Source: Deroplatys truncata (taxonomy: Eukaryota; Arthropoda; Insecta; Mantodea; Mantidae). Taken from it: a DNA stretch of 64,000 nucleotides. The stretch spans positions 281,941,341 through 282,005,340 of the forward strand of contig CM060990.1 in NCBI GenBank assembly GCA_030765065.1, written 5' to 3'. Every line of letters starts with the position of its first letter. Position 1 is the stretch's first letter. The translations under genes and the position numbers were made by a program. Of the stretch, positions 45,021-55,806 are shown piece by piece. The notes beneath the pieces are model-generated. The model was not told the origin of the DNA. It ran no database searches and saw nothing but the letters and a program-made list of their open reading frames with translations.

Positions 45021-46626
45021 CTTATGTTTTGTTTCTATTGTATTGTGAATTATTTTATCCTGCATATGTGGATGTCATTTCATATTCTTTTTCATTTACA
45101 TTAGTGAACGCCCGGGTTGAAATTCCGGTAGGGATCGGATACCTGAATAAGATTTTATCAGAAACAACTCTGAGAACGTGAATATTGGGTGAATTAGTAT
45201 TCTGAAAGTATGTTTAAATACGTTTATAATCTGATACGTATGATTTTATTTGTTTTATCTTAGTATCAGAGTAGGTATATTAAAATGAAGTAAAGCTTAA
45301 CTACAAGCGCGATGGCCACAAAGCTGTTTGCTCATGTCATAAATTCCATTTATTCGTAGACGCGTAAGGCCCCACCTGTGAATGGGACGTTAGAACACGA
45401 ATACACAAACAAAAAGACATAGGAAAGAAACGAAACAGTCGTACGGGACAAATGGCAGCCCCGAGAGCCGCTCTCACATCCATGGCGGCATCCATTTGTA
45501 GAATGCCTCTTGAGGGCTGAACGTGAGTTACTGCTACAACCATGCTAGGTCTTAGAATTAACTCACATTCAGATCGCAGAAGACACTGATATATCCATGC
45601 CAGCCTCTCGTGCTCTCCGCTACCACTATGCTCAGTCTTCAGCGGTCCACAGAACTATCCGGCTACGACAATTACGGATACGATATAGATTCGCTCTATA
45701 ACAGTGACGCCACCAGTTCAAATTCTGTCGCGGTAAATGCTGAAAAAATTTCATTACTAGGTATGCGAATAATTTCTTTATCGGACTGTCCTTTCGATGA
45801 TCCACCCGTTTGTTCTGTAATTGTTTAGTTTCTCTTCCCACCGCATGCACTCATTTCGTGGCCGAAAGAACAGTGCAATAGTACCGGTGCTTAGCGCACA
45901 GTAGAGTCAGAATTCCACTCAAATACTTGGACGCTTGGTTGAGGGTACATTCTCGATTCAAACTTAGAACTCGCATTCCAGAAGCCATGCCAGTGCTACC
46001 TCGCGACTTTTCATGCATATTATAGCATTTTAAGACAGCCTTAACTCTTTGTTGAAAGTTTTAGGAATATGTTATTTTGTATATTATGAAATATCGAGAC
46101 GTAGTTTGCGTTAAAATGTAAATGATCCACTACTAAATAATGCTTGTTTTGATTGTACAGCCTCCATTGTAGATATAGGCGTGCATCTAACCTATCCTGG
46201 CCTATCCCGTCTGTAATTACAAAATTCCGATATTTGATGATTAGTCGATTTTGATAGTGGACCCATATGATAGGTCCATTTTATCAGAAGCGTTCTGAAT
46301 TGCGTGGCTATGTATAATGCAATGTAAAAGTTAATAATATAGGCTGGAAACCCGGAATCCGCTCTCAGTAAAAGAGTCCTGTGTTTCTAAATTTACTTTA
46401 ATGCCGAGTACTTTGTGTTGCTTAAATCGCGTTGCTTCCGAGTTTTGAGCTTTCTCCTACCTTAAAACGTCCAGTAGTAGTAGGTAAGCGAAGAAAATGG
46501 ACTTAAGCGCAATTGCTGCTTGAAGGGTGGCCTAACTTCCAAAACAGGAAGGTGCGGCTGATTCACCTGGTATATATGGATTAAAAGAACAAGGTTTTTC
46601 TTATGAAAGAAAAAACAAGCAATGTC
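45021..46626. other. Unassigned spacer
   Basis: About 1.6 kb between the Tc1-like remnant and the inverted-repeat element. A 72-codon frame at 45610-45828 (SGYDNYGYDIDSLYNSDA) ends soon after a GTATGC that could be a donor. I see no further exon, so I do not call a gene. AT-rich otherwise. Confidence 0.45.
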
Positions 46627-46659
46627 AGTTGCTTATTTAGAAGAGATCTGGCGAAATTT

Positions 46660-47045
46660 TTTGCGCTTATATGGGAAAGGAAAGGAAAAACGAGGCTGGA
46701 TGCGGCGGGTCACGGAGGAAATGCGTTTATATGGAAGAGAGGGGGAATAGGGGGACTGATGCTAGGCTAGACAGTGGTAGAAGGAGGGGGAATGCGCTTT
46801 ATATGAGAGAGATAGGGAATATGCGGGGAGCTGCTAGACTAGACAGATGCTGAAGGAGGTCGAATATAGGCTTATACTGGAGAGATAGGGAATACGAGGG
46901 AAGGTGCTAAGATAGACGAATGTTAAAGGTGGAATGCGCTTATACAAGTGACATAGGGAATACGAGGAAAAAAGCTAAGATAATCAGAGATCTAGTAGCG
47001 TATACGCTTATACAGGGGAAGTAGGGAAACGCTGATAGGTGCTAG
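46660..47045 (+). repeat. Terminal tandem repeats, left arm
   Basis: About six units of 60-65 bp built on GCTTATA(T/C)...GGGAATA and GCTA(G/A)(A/G)(C/T)TAGAC. They lie at the outer tip of the arm, and their counterparts lie at 63180-63500. The short frame at 46671-46853 is mirrored by one at 63315-63497 (RGTDARLDSGRRRGNALYM) but derives from the repeat. Confidence 0.75.
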
Positions 47046-47479
47046 GGAATGGTTAAAGAAACTGTAAACAAAGAACCGCATTATTCAAGAACTTTAGTAA
47101 CAAAACGACTCGAGTATAGATCATTTGTAAGGTGTTCGAGGAGGGGCCTTTAGTGGAAAACCCCCTAAGTTAGTAGGGGAGAAATGACAGAGCTGGCCCA
47201 CTTAATATGCAGGAATGTGTATTCATATGCAAATGAGGCCCCCTCCCCCACCCCCACCCCCAGCTCCTTAGTACTTTTAGTTGCAGCTGTGGGTCATAAA
47301 TCTTGTTGAGTATAATGGAAGCTTCACAGTTAAGCAACTAAGGCTGACCTTCACCGGCCAAAACGAACAAAGGGGGTCGTAAATTTATGGTTCTGTAACA
47401 AAGGCGAGATGTTTTTCTACCCATTCCACATCCGACCACTTCTGCACCTGCAGCAGTTTACCCACCCCACTCACATTGT

Positions 47480-48150
47480 TTAACAACACCGTGCAAGAGG
47501 CTATCCATCACTGTCAAAAGGAACAAAGAGTATGCTGGACAAAGGAACAGACGTTTTGTCTCCAGCTCTATTGTTTACTTTTAGGTGAAGCCACCTGGCA
47601 TCTCATTCCACTAGCATTTAACAAAAGAACAATGCTTGCCCTTCAACTGTCAAAATGAACAAAGGCCATGATAAATTAGGGTCGTGACAAAAGAGAACCT
47701 GAAGCCCGTTAACAAAGAAACGAGTTCTGTTGTGTTCTCTTTCTTTTGTCAGGGGCAAGGCTTCTTTAGAGGGACCATCTGACATTCCCATTCCACTAGC
47801 GTTTAACAAAAGAACAATGCTTGCACATCAACAGCCAAAATGAACAAAGAGTATACTGGACAAAGGAACAGATTCTACTGTGTCCCTTTCTATTGTCCGG
47901 TTCAAAGCTACTTTAGAAAGAGCACCTGGCATTCCCATTCCACTAGCGTTTAACAAAAGAACAATGCTTTCCCTTCAAGCGTCGAAATGAACAAAGGCCA
48001 TGATAAATTAGGGTCGTGACAAAAGAGAACTGAAGCCCGCTAACAAGGAAACAAGTTCTATTGTATCCCCTTTCTTTTGTCCGGGGCAGGGTTCTTTAGA
48101 AAGACCCCCTGCGGGCAACCCATTCCACTACCCTATAACAAAGCTGGTCC
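47480..48150 (+). repeat. ~170-bp tandem repeats, left arm
   Basis: Three to four units share CATTCCACTAGCGTTTAACA, AAAGAACAATGCTT and, in alternate units, GGCCATGATAAATTAGGGTC. Runs such as TTCTTTTGTC and TCTATTGTCC close each unit. They also occur in the right arm at about 62040-62710 in reverse. Non-coding satellite-like sequence. Confidence 0.75.
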
Positions 48151-48154
48151 CTTT

Positions 48155-49207
48155 TGATGCAGTAATTTGTATCACAAATTACTTAAATGTAAAGAATTAT
48201 TGTACTATGAATATGCATTTTTATGTGACATTAATTTAAGATGTTTGTTGATTGTAATTATTGTTGAGAAGTAAGTTATACTGCCTTACTGAAACTGACA
48301 ATAATAGCGTGCAATAATGCAGCGAGGGGGTGAGCTGCTTATCATTATTAGAGACGAGGAAGCTACGTAATGTTGGCGCGTTTTTCTGTAGAATTTGCTG
48401 GAACATTGTCCCTAAAGCATATGTATTCATAATTTTCATTGGATATAAAATAGACGCTAATGTTGGCGCGTTTTATTAGCCAATTGCACCTCAGTTATAA
48501 TCTTTAGGCATATCGGGGTGTAGGAGTATAAAAGGCCTAGGTTAGAGATAGACCCCGTCAGTTCAACGAAAATATTTATATGCTACACGTCGCCTTCAGT
48601 CCGTCAGTTCGTCGAAAATATGTGTATGCTACACGTCGCCCTCAGTCCAGCAGAAATATGTGTAACGTATACGTCGGCTATCGATTCGCAAGTTACGCGT
48701 AGCAGAGTTAGGAAAATTCTCAAGTGTTGTAAAGTTAATTATACAAAAGGTTGAAGTACGTGAATTAAAAGTTATCAGTAACAAGTTGTTATAACAGTTT
48801 CAGTTTGGCGAGTGTCTAGATCAATGTGTAAATGTGATACTGAATGTGTTCGACAATAAAAGTGTAAAACAAATTCTTTCATCAGTGTTATCTTTGGATA
48901 AAAGACTCCTTTCCGTTTACACAACCTGTATAAAGAGATGTGCTCGACCAAAAAGATCATAGCTAGCCGGAGGACAGTAAACAAAAATTAAATAAAATAA
49001 CAGTCGCATTCTTTCAAACAAACACTAATACTACCGCAAATTGCTAACACCAGATGGAGCTACAAACCTAACAAAGAATCACATCACAAAATGGCTTCAC
49101 CACGTGAAGTAAACACACATACACAAACATTATAAGTATATCGCCGCAAATTGGCTCCCAAACGTGGGGCTCAACAAATTAAATATAAATAACATTAAAC
49201 CATCGCA
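48155..49207 (+). mobile_element. Solo LTR inserted in the left arm
   Basis: A 1053-bp member of the 37824 LTR family, TGATGCAG...CATCGCA, with a TATA box near 48527 and one primer-site-like word inside (49143-49166). It is flanked by the 4-bp duplication CTTT (48151-48154, 49208-49211). The right arm has the uninterrupted site (62030-62042 in reverse), proving insertion after the arms were duplicated. No internal region, so it arose by LTR-LTR recombination. Confidence 0.9.
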
Positions 49208-49353
49208 CTTTCTATTGTTCGAACACCTGCGTGCTAGACAAAAGAATCTGAGGGAGGCTTTATGCTCGCTCTGTCTTTGTTTGTTCGCGTGAAAGACAGA
49301 GAGGTCTGTTTACCTGCTATACGTAAACACTTCAACAACGTCAGTCAGCCATC

Positions 49354-49530
49354 ATGGTTTTTGCCTTGAGGGGCTGTTCTCTCCGAAGGTTTTACGAGGT
49401 CCTACGGATATACCCGAGCATAGTTAACAAGCATTCTGTTTGGCTCATTTCAAGCAGCGACTCCGAAAAAGCGCTTAATATATATTTCATTACATGCATT
49501 AAACCTCTGTGTATACTTGGATATCCGTAG
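49354..49530 (+). CDS. Conserved short ORF, left-arm copy (58 aa)
   Basis: MVFALRGCSLRRFYEVLRIY... to the stop at 49528. The same protein, with about four substitutions over 58 residues, is encoded in reverse in the right arm (61670-61882), where it extends to 70 residues. Upstream of the ATG is a run shared by both arms. I do not recognise a domain. Retention of the frame in both arms, which differ by several percent in DNA, is suggestive but not proof of coding. Confidence 0.45.
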   Translation: MVFALRGCSLRRFYEVLRIYPSIVNKHSVWLISSSDSEKALNIYFITCIKPLCILGYP

Positions 49531-49619
49531 AGCAGTGTTTCATTCTTACAGAAATCAAAGTTTAATGTTTTAATTGCTAATGAGAAATTGATGATTGATA
49601 ATGTTATATAATTACCCTA

Positions 49620-50040
49620 ATTAATAAAAGGGTGTTCAGAAGTCCCCTAGTTCGAATATTACTCTGCGAAACTGTAATGGTTAATAACTATTAAATTATG
49701 CGCGGTCAGATTAAAATGTTTTAACAAATATAATTGTATTTTTATATATCATTACCACGATTAATGTAGGATATTCTTTGGTGCACAGAGGACCTAGTTC
49801 GAATCCTACCTTGAAACCCTAATGCTTAATAAATACTAAATTACTGAAGCATGCATGGACAGGATTAAAATGTATTTAACAAATATAATTTAATTTCATT
49901 ACGACGTTTTAATGGTGTCCTTAGGTGTCCAGAGGTCTTAGTTCGAATCCTACCAGAAACTCTAATGCTTAATATATACTAAATTATTGATGCATGCACG
50001 GACAGGTTAAAATGTATTTAACAAATTTAATTATTTATAT
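49620..50040 (+). repeat. ~140-bp tandem repeats with tRNA B-box-like words, left arm
   Basis: Three units each contain (C/T)CTAGTTCGAATCCTACC or a diverged form, then (A/T)CTAATGCTTAATA-type sequence and GGACAGGTTAAAATGT. AGTTCGAATCC resembles the B-box of RNA polymerase III promoters, but flanks do not fold as a tRNA T-arm. Mirrored at about 61220-61660. Confidence 0.65.
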
Positions 50041-50084
50041 ATTCCGATGCCTAGACACGATTCTTTATTTTCTTTCTATCTTCT

Positions 50085-50655
50085 CGACTTGTACACATCC
50101 AACCCTTCGCATATACACATATACACGAGCACATGCACATGCATCAGCACACATACACCAGTACACCTACGAACAACACACACACCCATGCACATACACA
50201 CAATACACATATGCCTGTTTACTTACACACACCAACCCACACACGTACACACACGCACGCACACACAAATGCAAGCCCATATACACACATAAACGTGTAC
50301 AATTACACACAATCTCACGCACAGTCACACACGCACATACACAACCACACACACACAAATACCTGCTCACTTACACATAACAACCCACACACGTACACAA
50401 ATACACACACGCACATACACAACCACACACACATATACCTGTTCACTTACACATACCAACCCACACACGTACACACATGCACATAAACAATCACACACAC
50501 ACCCACTCACATACACCTCATGCAAGCACATACACACACTCACATACATACACCAGTATACTTACACATTCGTACACTCACACATACGCCTGCAGGCATA
50601 GACGCATACATCAGTGTACGTACACACATGCAAGCACATACACATATACACCCAT
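50085..50655 (+). repeat. CA-rich microsatellite tract, left arm
   Basis: Long tract of (CA)n with ACACACATACAC-type interruptions and higher-order units near TACACACACACAAC. The counterpart in the right arm is the TG-rich tract at 60585-61140. Frames across it in all phases are artefacts. Confidence 0.9.
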
Positions 50656-50934
50656 AACATTGGAAATTATTGACTTTATAGAATTCAAAAATCGTAGTGT
50701 TATTTCACTGTAACCTAGCAAAAATGTAATTCTTTTCAAGCTACCAACCTCACATGGCTTTCATCGCAACACATTTTTATAGCGTGTGTAAAGACATTAT
50801 GGATGTACTCCGAGAGAGAAAGAGAGAGAGAGGAAGTGAAACAAAGAGGAATAGAAGTGCTGAAAACCTCTGCGCACGCGCAAGAGATGATAATTTCATT
50901 GGTGTAATAATCACGTGATGTGTAAGCATCACCG

Positions 50935-51189
50935 CCATGATGACGTGCTGGCATCGCCTGGAGGGGGTTTAGATCACTATATAAACAGATATCTGCGCAT
51001 GTTAGAACTGTTGTGTACTTATTAACTTTACATTTAAGTTTTAAAGAACTTTAAAAGCAACGTAGGGTGAAGGCCATCTACACATACAGCACATATCAAC
51101 ACGTAACGGTGCAAGGTGAGTTTTTTACATAACTATACAAAATCACTGTTGGCTTTTACGATACATTTACTTTTCTTTAAACGTTACAG
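50935..51189 (+). promoter_or_regulatory. TATA promoter and possible 5' intron of the YGTR gene, left arm
   Basis: CTATATAAAC (50978-50987) is followed about 30 bp on by a plausible start. A consensus donor AAG|GTGAGT lies at 51115-51121 and an acceptor TTAAACGTTACAG ends at 51189, which would make a 5' intron of about 73 bp. The same TATA and donor are present in reverse in the right arm (60250-60260 and 60117-60123). Position is upstream of the 51730 ORF. Confidence 0.5.
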
Positions 51190-51239
51190 TACATGAAAGA
51201 CGATTCGTTGCAAGAGCATCGTATTTTCTAATCTGTACT

Positions 51240-51580
51240 TTACATTCACATGGATTTCTCTGCGTACTCTTCTCCAATTCACAGGATTTTCTCGATGAAT
51301 TCTTCTTCTATAAACATTGACATGATTTTCGCTACACATTCTTGTTACGTAAACATTCATAGGATTTTCTCCGCTCACTCATTGTTTCTCATTCACACGA
51401 TTTTCTCTACTCGTTCTTTGTTTCTCTGCAGGTTCATCTTCCATGAACATTCACATGATTTTATGTACTTATTCTTTGTTACTCTACACATTCATATGAT
51501 TTTCGCTACCAATTCTTCTATTAATATTCACACGATTTTCTCCATTTGTTCTTTGTTTCTCTACACATTTATAAGCATAC
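51240..51580 (+). repeat. 42-bp minisatellite, left arm (about 8 units)
   Basis: Units carry (C/A)ATTCACA(C/T)GATTTTCTC followed by a variable half. Eight copies are countable. The period is 42 bp, a multiple of three, so a frame stays open across it on either strand. In the right arm the array has about 12 copies (59515-60000). I consider it non-coding, perhaps an untranslated leader. Confidence 0.75.
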
Positions 51581-51729
51581 TTACAAAACATTTGGTGATG
51601 CAGCACAACACGCACTTTAGTTCTAATATAAAGAAGTGTATAACTTGTTCTTCAACTTGAATAATGTAGTGAAAATAATAATTCATGTCAATGTGTGTTA
51701 TAGATGTTTGAACTGATAGACTTAACAAG

Positions 51730-52038
51730 ATGGTTGAAGAGCATAGTTTCCTACCGACTCGCCCCGTTCAAGATCTCTTAATAGGACTTAACTATGAGAT
51801 AAAGTCCTTAAAGAGAGTTCAAACAAGATACGGTACCAGGATCGTATCTTCACTGGAGGATTGTGAAGTGTTCTTGCCAGAGCGCTATAATTCGTTAACC
51901 GATCAAGAGATTGCAGAAATGCCTGGGAAAGTATACATACAGTATAACGGTACGGCAGAGATGGGGAAATTTAAGACATGTAGAATGTTTTTTTTACATT
52001 CAGAGAAGGTGTGTACAAGTGTTAAGCTTAGGTATTGA
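51730..52038 (+). CDS. Small 'YGTR' protein, intact left-arm copy (102 aa)
   Basis: MVEEHSFLPTRPVQDLLIGL starts the frame. It continues to SLKRVQTRYGTRIVSSLED, EVFLPERYNSLTDQEIAEM and a strand-rich C-terminus. It clearly parallels the Polinton protein split at 37823/42424 in the YGT(K/R), FLP(S/E)R(F/Y) and helix pattern. The likely fold is small beta-rich (OB-like), but that is inference. It is downstream of a TATA promoter and perhaps a spliced leader. The right-arm copy is broken by stops, so this is the only intact copy and could be expressed. Confidence 0.65.
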   Translation: MVEEHSFLPTRPVQDLLIGLNYEIKSLKRVQTRYGTRIVSSLEDCEVFLPERYNSLTDQEIAEMPGKVYIQYNGTAEMGKFKTCRMFFLHSEKVCTSVKLRY

Positions 52039-52383
52039 ATTTTCTCCTATTTTGCAATGAAAAATTCATAAATAAAATAACTGACACATTGATATTACAT
52101 ATAAAGATACAAAAGATGCATGTTATAGAACTTTATAAAAAATTTACGGAATCACAATATCACATGTTTTGAATTTAGTTATATCTAACGCATTGAAATA
52201 ACGATAAATATCCGAATGTTTATACAAATCTTTTGTGCTTCATTTTACATGTATCGTAACAAATAATTGTAATCCTTTTCAGGTTGGCTTTACTTGACCA
52301 AGGCCGTTTAATAAGACTTTCATTGTGCAATGTTTCAGGCTGTGCAATAAGAGGAAGAAGAAGAAGAGGAATAGCCTGCAGCC

Positions 52384-52512
52384 ATGCAAAGGAGGCTGAC
52401 GCTATTGGAGGATAGAATAAGCAGCATCGACACCTTCAAGAAAGATTTCGGCAAGAAGCGGGTGCTGAGACATCTACATCACCGAAACACGTTAAGAAGG
52501 ATTCTTATATAA
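52384..52512 (+). CDS. Small basic helical ORF (42 aa)
   Basis: MQRRLTLLEDRISSIDTFKK is a short amphipathic helix, followed by a basic end (KKRVLRHLHHRNTLRR). It lies about 350 bp downstream of the YGTR gene behind a pyrimidine-AG tract. In the right arm the ATG is ATA (near 58680) but the rest is alike. Function unknown; possibly a terminal exon. Confidence 0.3.
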   Translation: MQRRLTLLEDRISSIDTFKKDFGKKRVLRHLHHRNTLRRILI

Positions 52513-52929
52513 CATTAGAGCCCATACGATGAAAAAACACGGACAATTTTGTATACAATCTGATGCATAGTTGTGAGTTAGCTCAAGCGAGTCCCCCTAT
52601 ATTCGCTGAAAATAAGAATTGTGAACAGTAATTTAAATGATTGTGAAATACCTTTAAACAGAAGTGAAATTTGTACCCTAAAGACTTGAGCCCTGTATAC
52701 GTTAACAGCATTAAGACTATTTTCCGCTCTGGAATACAAATTATGAAAATAAAGAGACTTTCATTTAAACAATAAAGAAATTTGCATAATAACAATAAAT
52801 AATAACAATAACAAGAATTAATTTATGCTTTTACATGGCATTTTTATTCATTAAAAATCCTTGTATTCCTTATGAAAAATAAATCATTACAATGATTAGC
52901 TTAAGTTATGTTACAATGATCAAAAAGGG

Positions 52930-53640
52930 AACAGTCTTTGGTTGCATTACTCGATCTTAAAGTCAGAGCACCAAAAATGACAAATCCCGGCTTCTCCATT
53001 TTTAGATGTGGTGTCACTATTCCAGCTAAGTGTCTGTAACGCAGTAGCTTTAAGTATGCAGATCCATGGTCCTAAATGAGTGGAACAGAATCTTATCCAG
53101 CTTGGCTGTCTTGAGGATCTCAGCATCAGAAATGCGAATCACAGGCCTTCTCCACTCGATTAGTACAGGTTTAACAACAGCATTCTCTTCGCCCTGAGAC
53201 GGGGTAAAGTATATAAATATTCAGCTTGACAAGGGATTCTAAACTCGTTGTTAGCGTCTAGAGCTGTTCCTCTTCTTAGTGATCTTGTCGTCGAATCTCG
53301 GTGTCATTGCGAAAGAAATGTCCCGGTAACATAAAAGATGCCCATGATTATAGGATTCTGAAGCCCAACACCTGTAGGAACTGCCAATTGCGTGATGCTA
53401 ACCCGATGGAGGTCAAGTGCAGAGCATGATGTGTGCGTCGAATCACTCCATTATTATATACTAGACGTCGTTGACGTCTTCTAAAATCTATAGGCATTAT
53501 GCTAATATCCTTGTTTCTATAGCCAATGATATTGCTGTCATGCTGTCCTATACTAGGGCTGTTTGCTCTATGACGCCAGAGTTTATGAATAACAGGTAAA
53601 ACTTTATTTAATGGTTCTTGCAAAATATGGTATCCAAGCG
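52930..53640 (-). pseudogene. Capsid-protein-like remnant, left arm
   Basis: Minus-strand frame 53348-53623 (91 codons; IMPIDFRRRQRRLVYNNGVI, SIGLASRNWQFLQVLGFRIL). Downstream in other frames WNSDTTSKMEKPGFVIFGAL is readable near 52990-53050. The same protein is better preserved in the right arm (57310-58100). A segment with a ...TTSKMEKP...F.......ATKDCSLFDHC pattern resembles the C-terminal jelly roll of capsid proteins in arthropod virus-like elements. Assignment is by recall of pattern and is moderate only. Confidence 0.5.
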
Positions 53641-53870
53641 TAACAGATGGGAAAACTGATAGATCGAGTGTCCACGTTTACTATCGAGGAAGGAGACTGA
53701 TGCAATACTGCGCTAGATTCGTATGATGCTCAACCTAAATATATTCACTAGGAAATCAGATTCAGACAGCTGATTACCTGGAATAACTTTGTCGCTGAAG
53801 GGCCCCAGAACGTTCCTATAGAACAATCATTGGAAAAAATCAAGAGTGAAAGGACATTTTAATTACATTG

Positions 53871-53912
<42 letters not shown>
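53871..53912 (+). repeat. (ATT)n microsatellite
   Basis: About 14 ATT units at the inner end of the left arm. The right arm has only four AAT units at 56931-56942, so the tract has expanded or contracted since duplication. Confidence 0.9.
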
Positions 53913-53916
<4 letters not shown>

Positions 53917-54309
53917 TGATCTAATAAAGAAGACTTTGGCATCTATACCTAGCTTATCTCTGATGTATTCATTAATGTCAGTAATCTCATAAGTTGCATC
54001 AAGTATATCAATGATCTTAATTTCATCATTGTGCATGTATTGAAATTGGAATGGAATAGACGGTATAAAAATTCAATAGAGCAACCTAATAATGACCCTT
54101 TGGATCTATCTAAAGAGGAGGATTGTAGTATGTAGTAAGAACAGTCTCGTTGACACTGACAGCGATAGTATAACTCACTGGGATAGAAATTGTAAACACA
54201 AGTGGACGCAGATGACTGAATTGAAACTCTGAAACCGCTTAACAGTGCCTTAACGCATATGAGGGATCTTTCTAACCCTTTCCTGGTTTCAAGGTTCCGC
54301 AGATGCTAA

Positions 54310-54888
54310 TCACGCTATAAAACCACCCAGCTTTAAGTTCTGAATAATTTCGCTAATCGCATCGGAAGAGTAATTTTTATTAGGTGTATGAAGCATCATT
54401 AGTACCCTTAGCATGTTTACCAAATCATTAGGATCTGTGTAGCGGTATAGCATCTCGTCAGTATTCGCTTTGGATATATCTTCTAATCTTGGTGAGTTGA
54501 CACTAGTATGCTTGCTGTCATTGGTGTGTTTATTCAGAGTTTTCTCATTCAAAGAAACTGCTCTTATTGTTTCATCTGTGGTAGCTCTTGATGTTATTAT
54601 AGGATCACTTGAATTGGTTTCAAGTACGGTACATCTTGAATCCCGTTCTTCGGAACTTGAGAAGATTTCAGGATCTCGTTTGGTTATTGTAGTCAATGCA
54701 CAGCTGGTCATCTCTTTACAGCATCTTCTCCTATGTTGTTTGAGCCTTGAAATTGTCCTGTTTTTTAAAGTTCTATTACATATGCAGCACTTAACAAAGC
54801 GATTCCTTCTCCCTTGGGAAACATACGAAAAATCAAGATTCTCGTAAATTGACTGTAATTGACCATCTTTATGAGTGTTCATGCTCAA
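54310..54888 (-). CDS. Intact 192-aa zinc-finger-like protein in the unique core
   Basis: It starts MSMNTHKDGQLQSIYENLDF. Residues ~33-57 read KCCICNRTLKNRTISRLKQH followed by RRRCC, giving Cys-x2-Cys...His...Cys spacing like a BED or C2H2-type finger with basic helix. Residues 60-145 are Ser/Thr/Asp/Glu-rich and probably disordered. Residues ~150-192 are helical (TDPNDLVNMLRVLMMLH, then ISEIIQNL). This C-terminal pattern recalls short boxes in proteins of arthropod virus-like elements, from memory and unverified. It is the largest intact frame in this element, single copy in the 3.0-kb spacer. It could be a DNA-binding regulator. Confidence 0.6.
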   Translation of the reverse strand: MSMNTHKDGQLQSIYENLDFSYVSQGRRNRFVKCCICNRTLKNRTISRLKQHRRRCCKEMTSCALTTITKRDPEIFSSSEERDSRCTVLETNSSDPIITSRATTDETIRAVSLNEKTLNKHTNDSKHTSVNSPRLEDISKANTDEMLYRYTDPNDLVNMLRVLMMLHTPNKNYSSDAISEIIQNLKLGGFIA

Positions 54889-55267
54889 ACAGTATATATA
54901 AACTAGGCAATGTATACTGTAGATGTTGAATTCGTATACGATAACAGAAGACTGAACTATTTTTTAACATTTACGTATTTATATATGATCTCAGGCTTTG
55001 ACGCATATAAACAGTCATATCCAAATTAGACTAAGCAAAATATTTTAGTATTCACACATAAATGTTGTAATTCCGTTAATTATAACTATTTCATTAAGCA
55101 CAGGTAGATTCAAATAGCATGAAATGGATTCATAGAGGTAAAAGTGCAAGTTTTCTTGATAGCACAGAGAATGCGAGAGTTGAGTGAGATACTGGTCTAC
55201 CTGGCTCGAGTCTGAAGCTCACGCATCATCCTTTAGTGAAAATGGCACACATATCTGGGAGCCTTTA

Positions 55268-55806
55268 GCGAGAGCGGGTCACCTTTTTCCCTGAGTGGGT
55301 CACCTGTTTCCCTGACTGGGTTACCCTTTTCCCTGAGTGGGTCACCTTTTTCCCTTTGTGGGTCACCTTTTTACCTGAGTGGGTCACCTTTTTCCTTTTG
55401 AGGGTCACCTTTTTCCCTGAGTAGATCACCTTTTTCCCTGTGTGGGTCACCTTTTTCCCTGAGCGGGTCACCTTTTTCCCTGCGTGGGTCACCTTTTTCC
55501 CTGCGTGGGTCACCTTTTCCCTGTGTGGGTCACCTTTTTACCTGAGTGGGTCACCTTTTTCCCATTGTGGGTCACTTTTTTCCCTCCGTGGGTCACTATT
55601 TGCCCTGAGTATGTCATCTTTTTTTCTGTGTGGGTCACCTTTTTCCCTTTGTGGGTCACCTTTTTCCCTGAGTGGATCACCTTTTCCCTGAATGGGTCAC
55701 CTTTTTCCCTGAGTGGGTCACCTTGTTCCCTGCGTGGGTCACCTATTTCCCTGTACGGGTCACCTTTTTCCCTGTGCGGGTCACCTTTTTCCCTGAGCGG
55801 GTTACG
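55268..55806 (+). repeat. 21-bp minisatellite GGGTCACCTTTTTCCCTGAGT
   Basis: About 25 units, nearly all 21 bp, with two 20-bp units (four T instead of five) that shift phase. Because 21 is seven codons, frames stay open on both strands. The minus strand reads repeated KKVTHSG-type heptads over 82 codons (55265-55513) and the plus strand reads GSPFSLS-type heptads. No flanking unique coding region extends either frame, so I treat it as a minisatellite. Confidence 0.85.

Larger units (their letters stand above)
46627..53934 (+). repeat. Left arm of a giant inverted repeat
   Basis: This 7.3-kb arm is matched by the reverse complement of 56924-63545. The outer ends share a TTAGAAGAGATCTGGCG block (left 46637, right about 63530 in reverse). 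The inner ends share ATTAATTGATCTAATAAAGA beside an ATT microsatellite. From the outside in, the arm holds terminal tandem repeats, ~170-bp repeats, a conserved short ORF, ~130-bp repeats, a CA-rich tract, a promoter, a 42-bp minisatellite, the YGTR gene and a capsid-like remnant. It is about 1 kb longer than the other arm because of a solo LTR at 48155. Confidence 0.92.

Noticed and set aside
45610-45828. Possible host exon (72 codons with a GTATGC donor-like end)
   Set aside because: No acceptor, neighbouring exon or domain could be found.
49620-50030. tRNA genes suggested by GTTCGAATCC words
   Set aside because: The flanking bases do not form a T-stem and no A-box, anticodon arm or acceptor stem is present.
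49994-50486. ORFs of up to 128 residues rich in His/Thr/Tyr
   Set aside because: They are translations of the CA microsatellite and occur in every frame; the mirror set at 60625-61223 is the same artefact.
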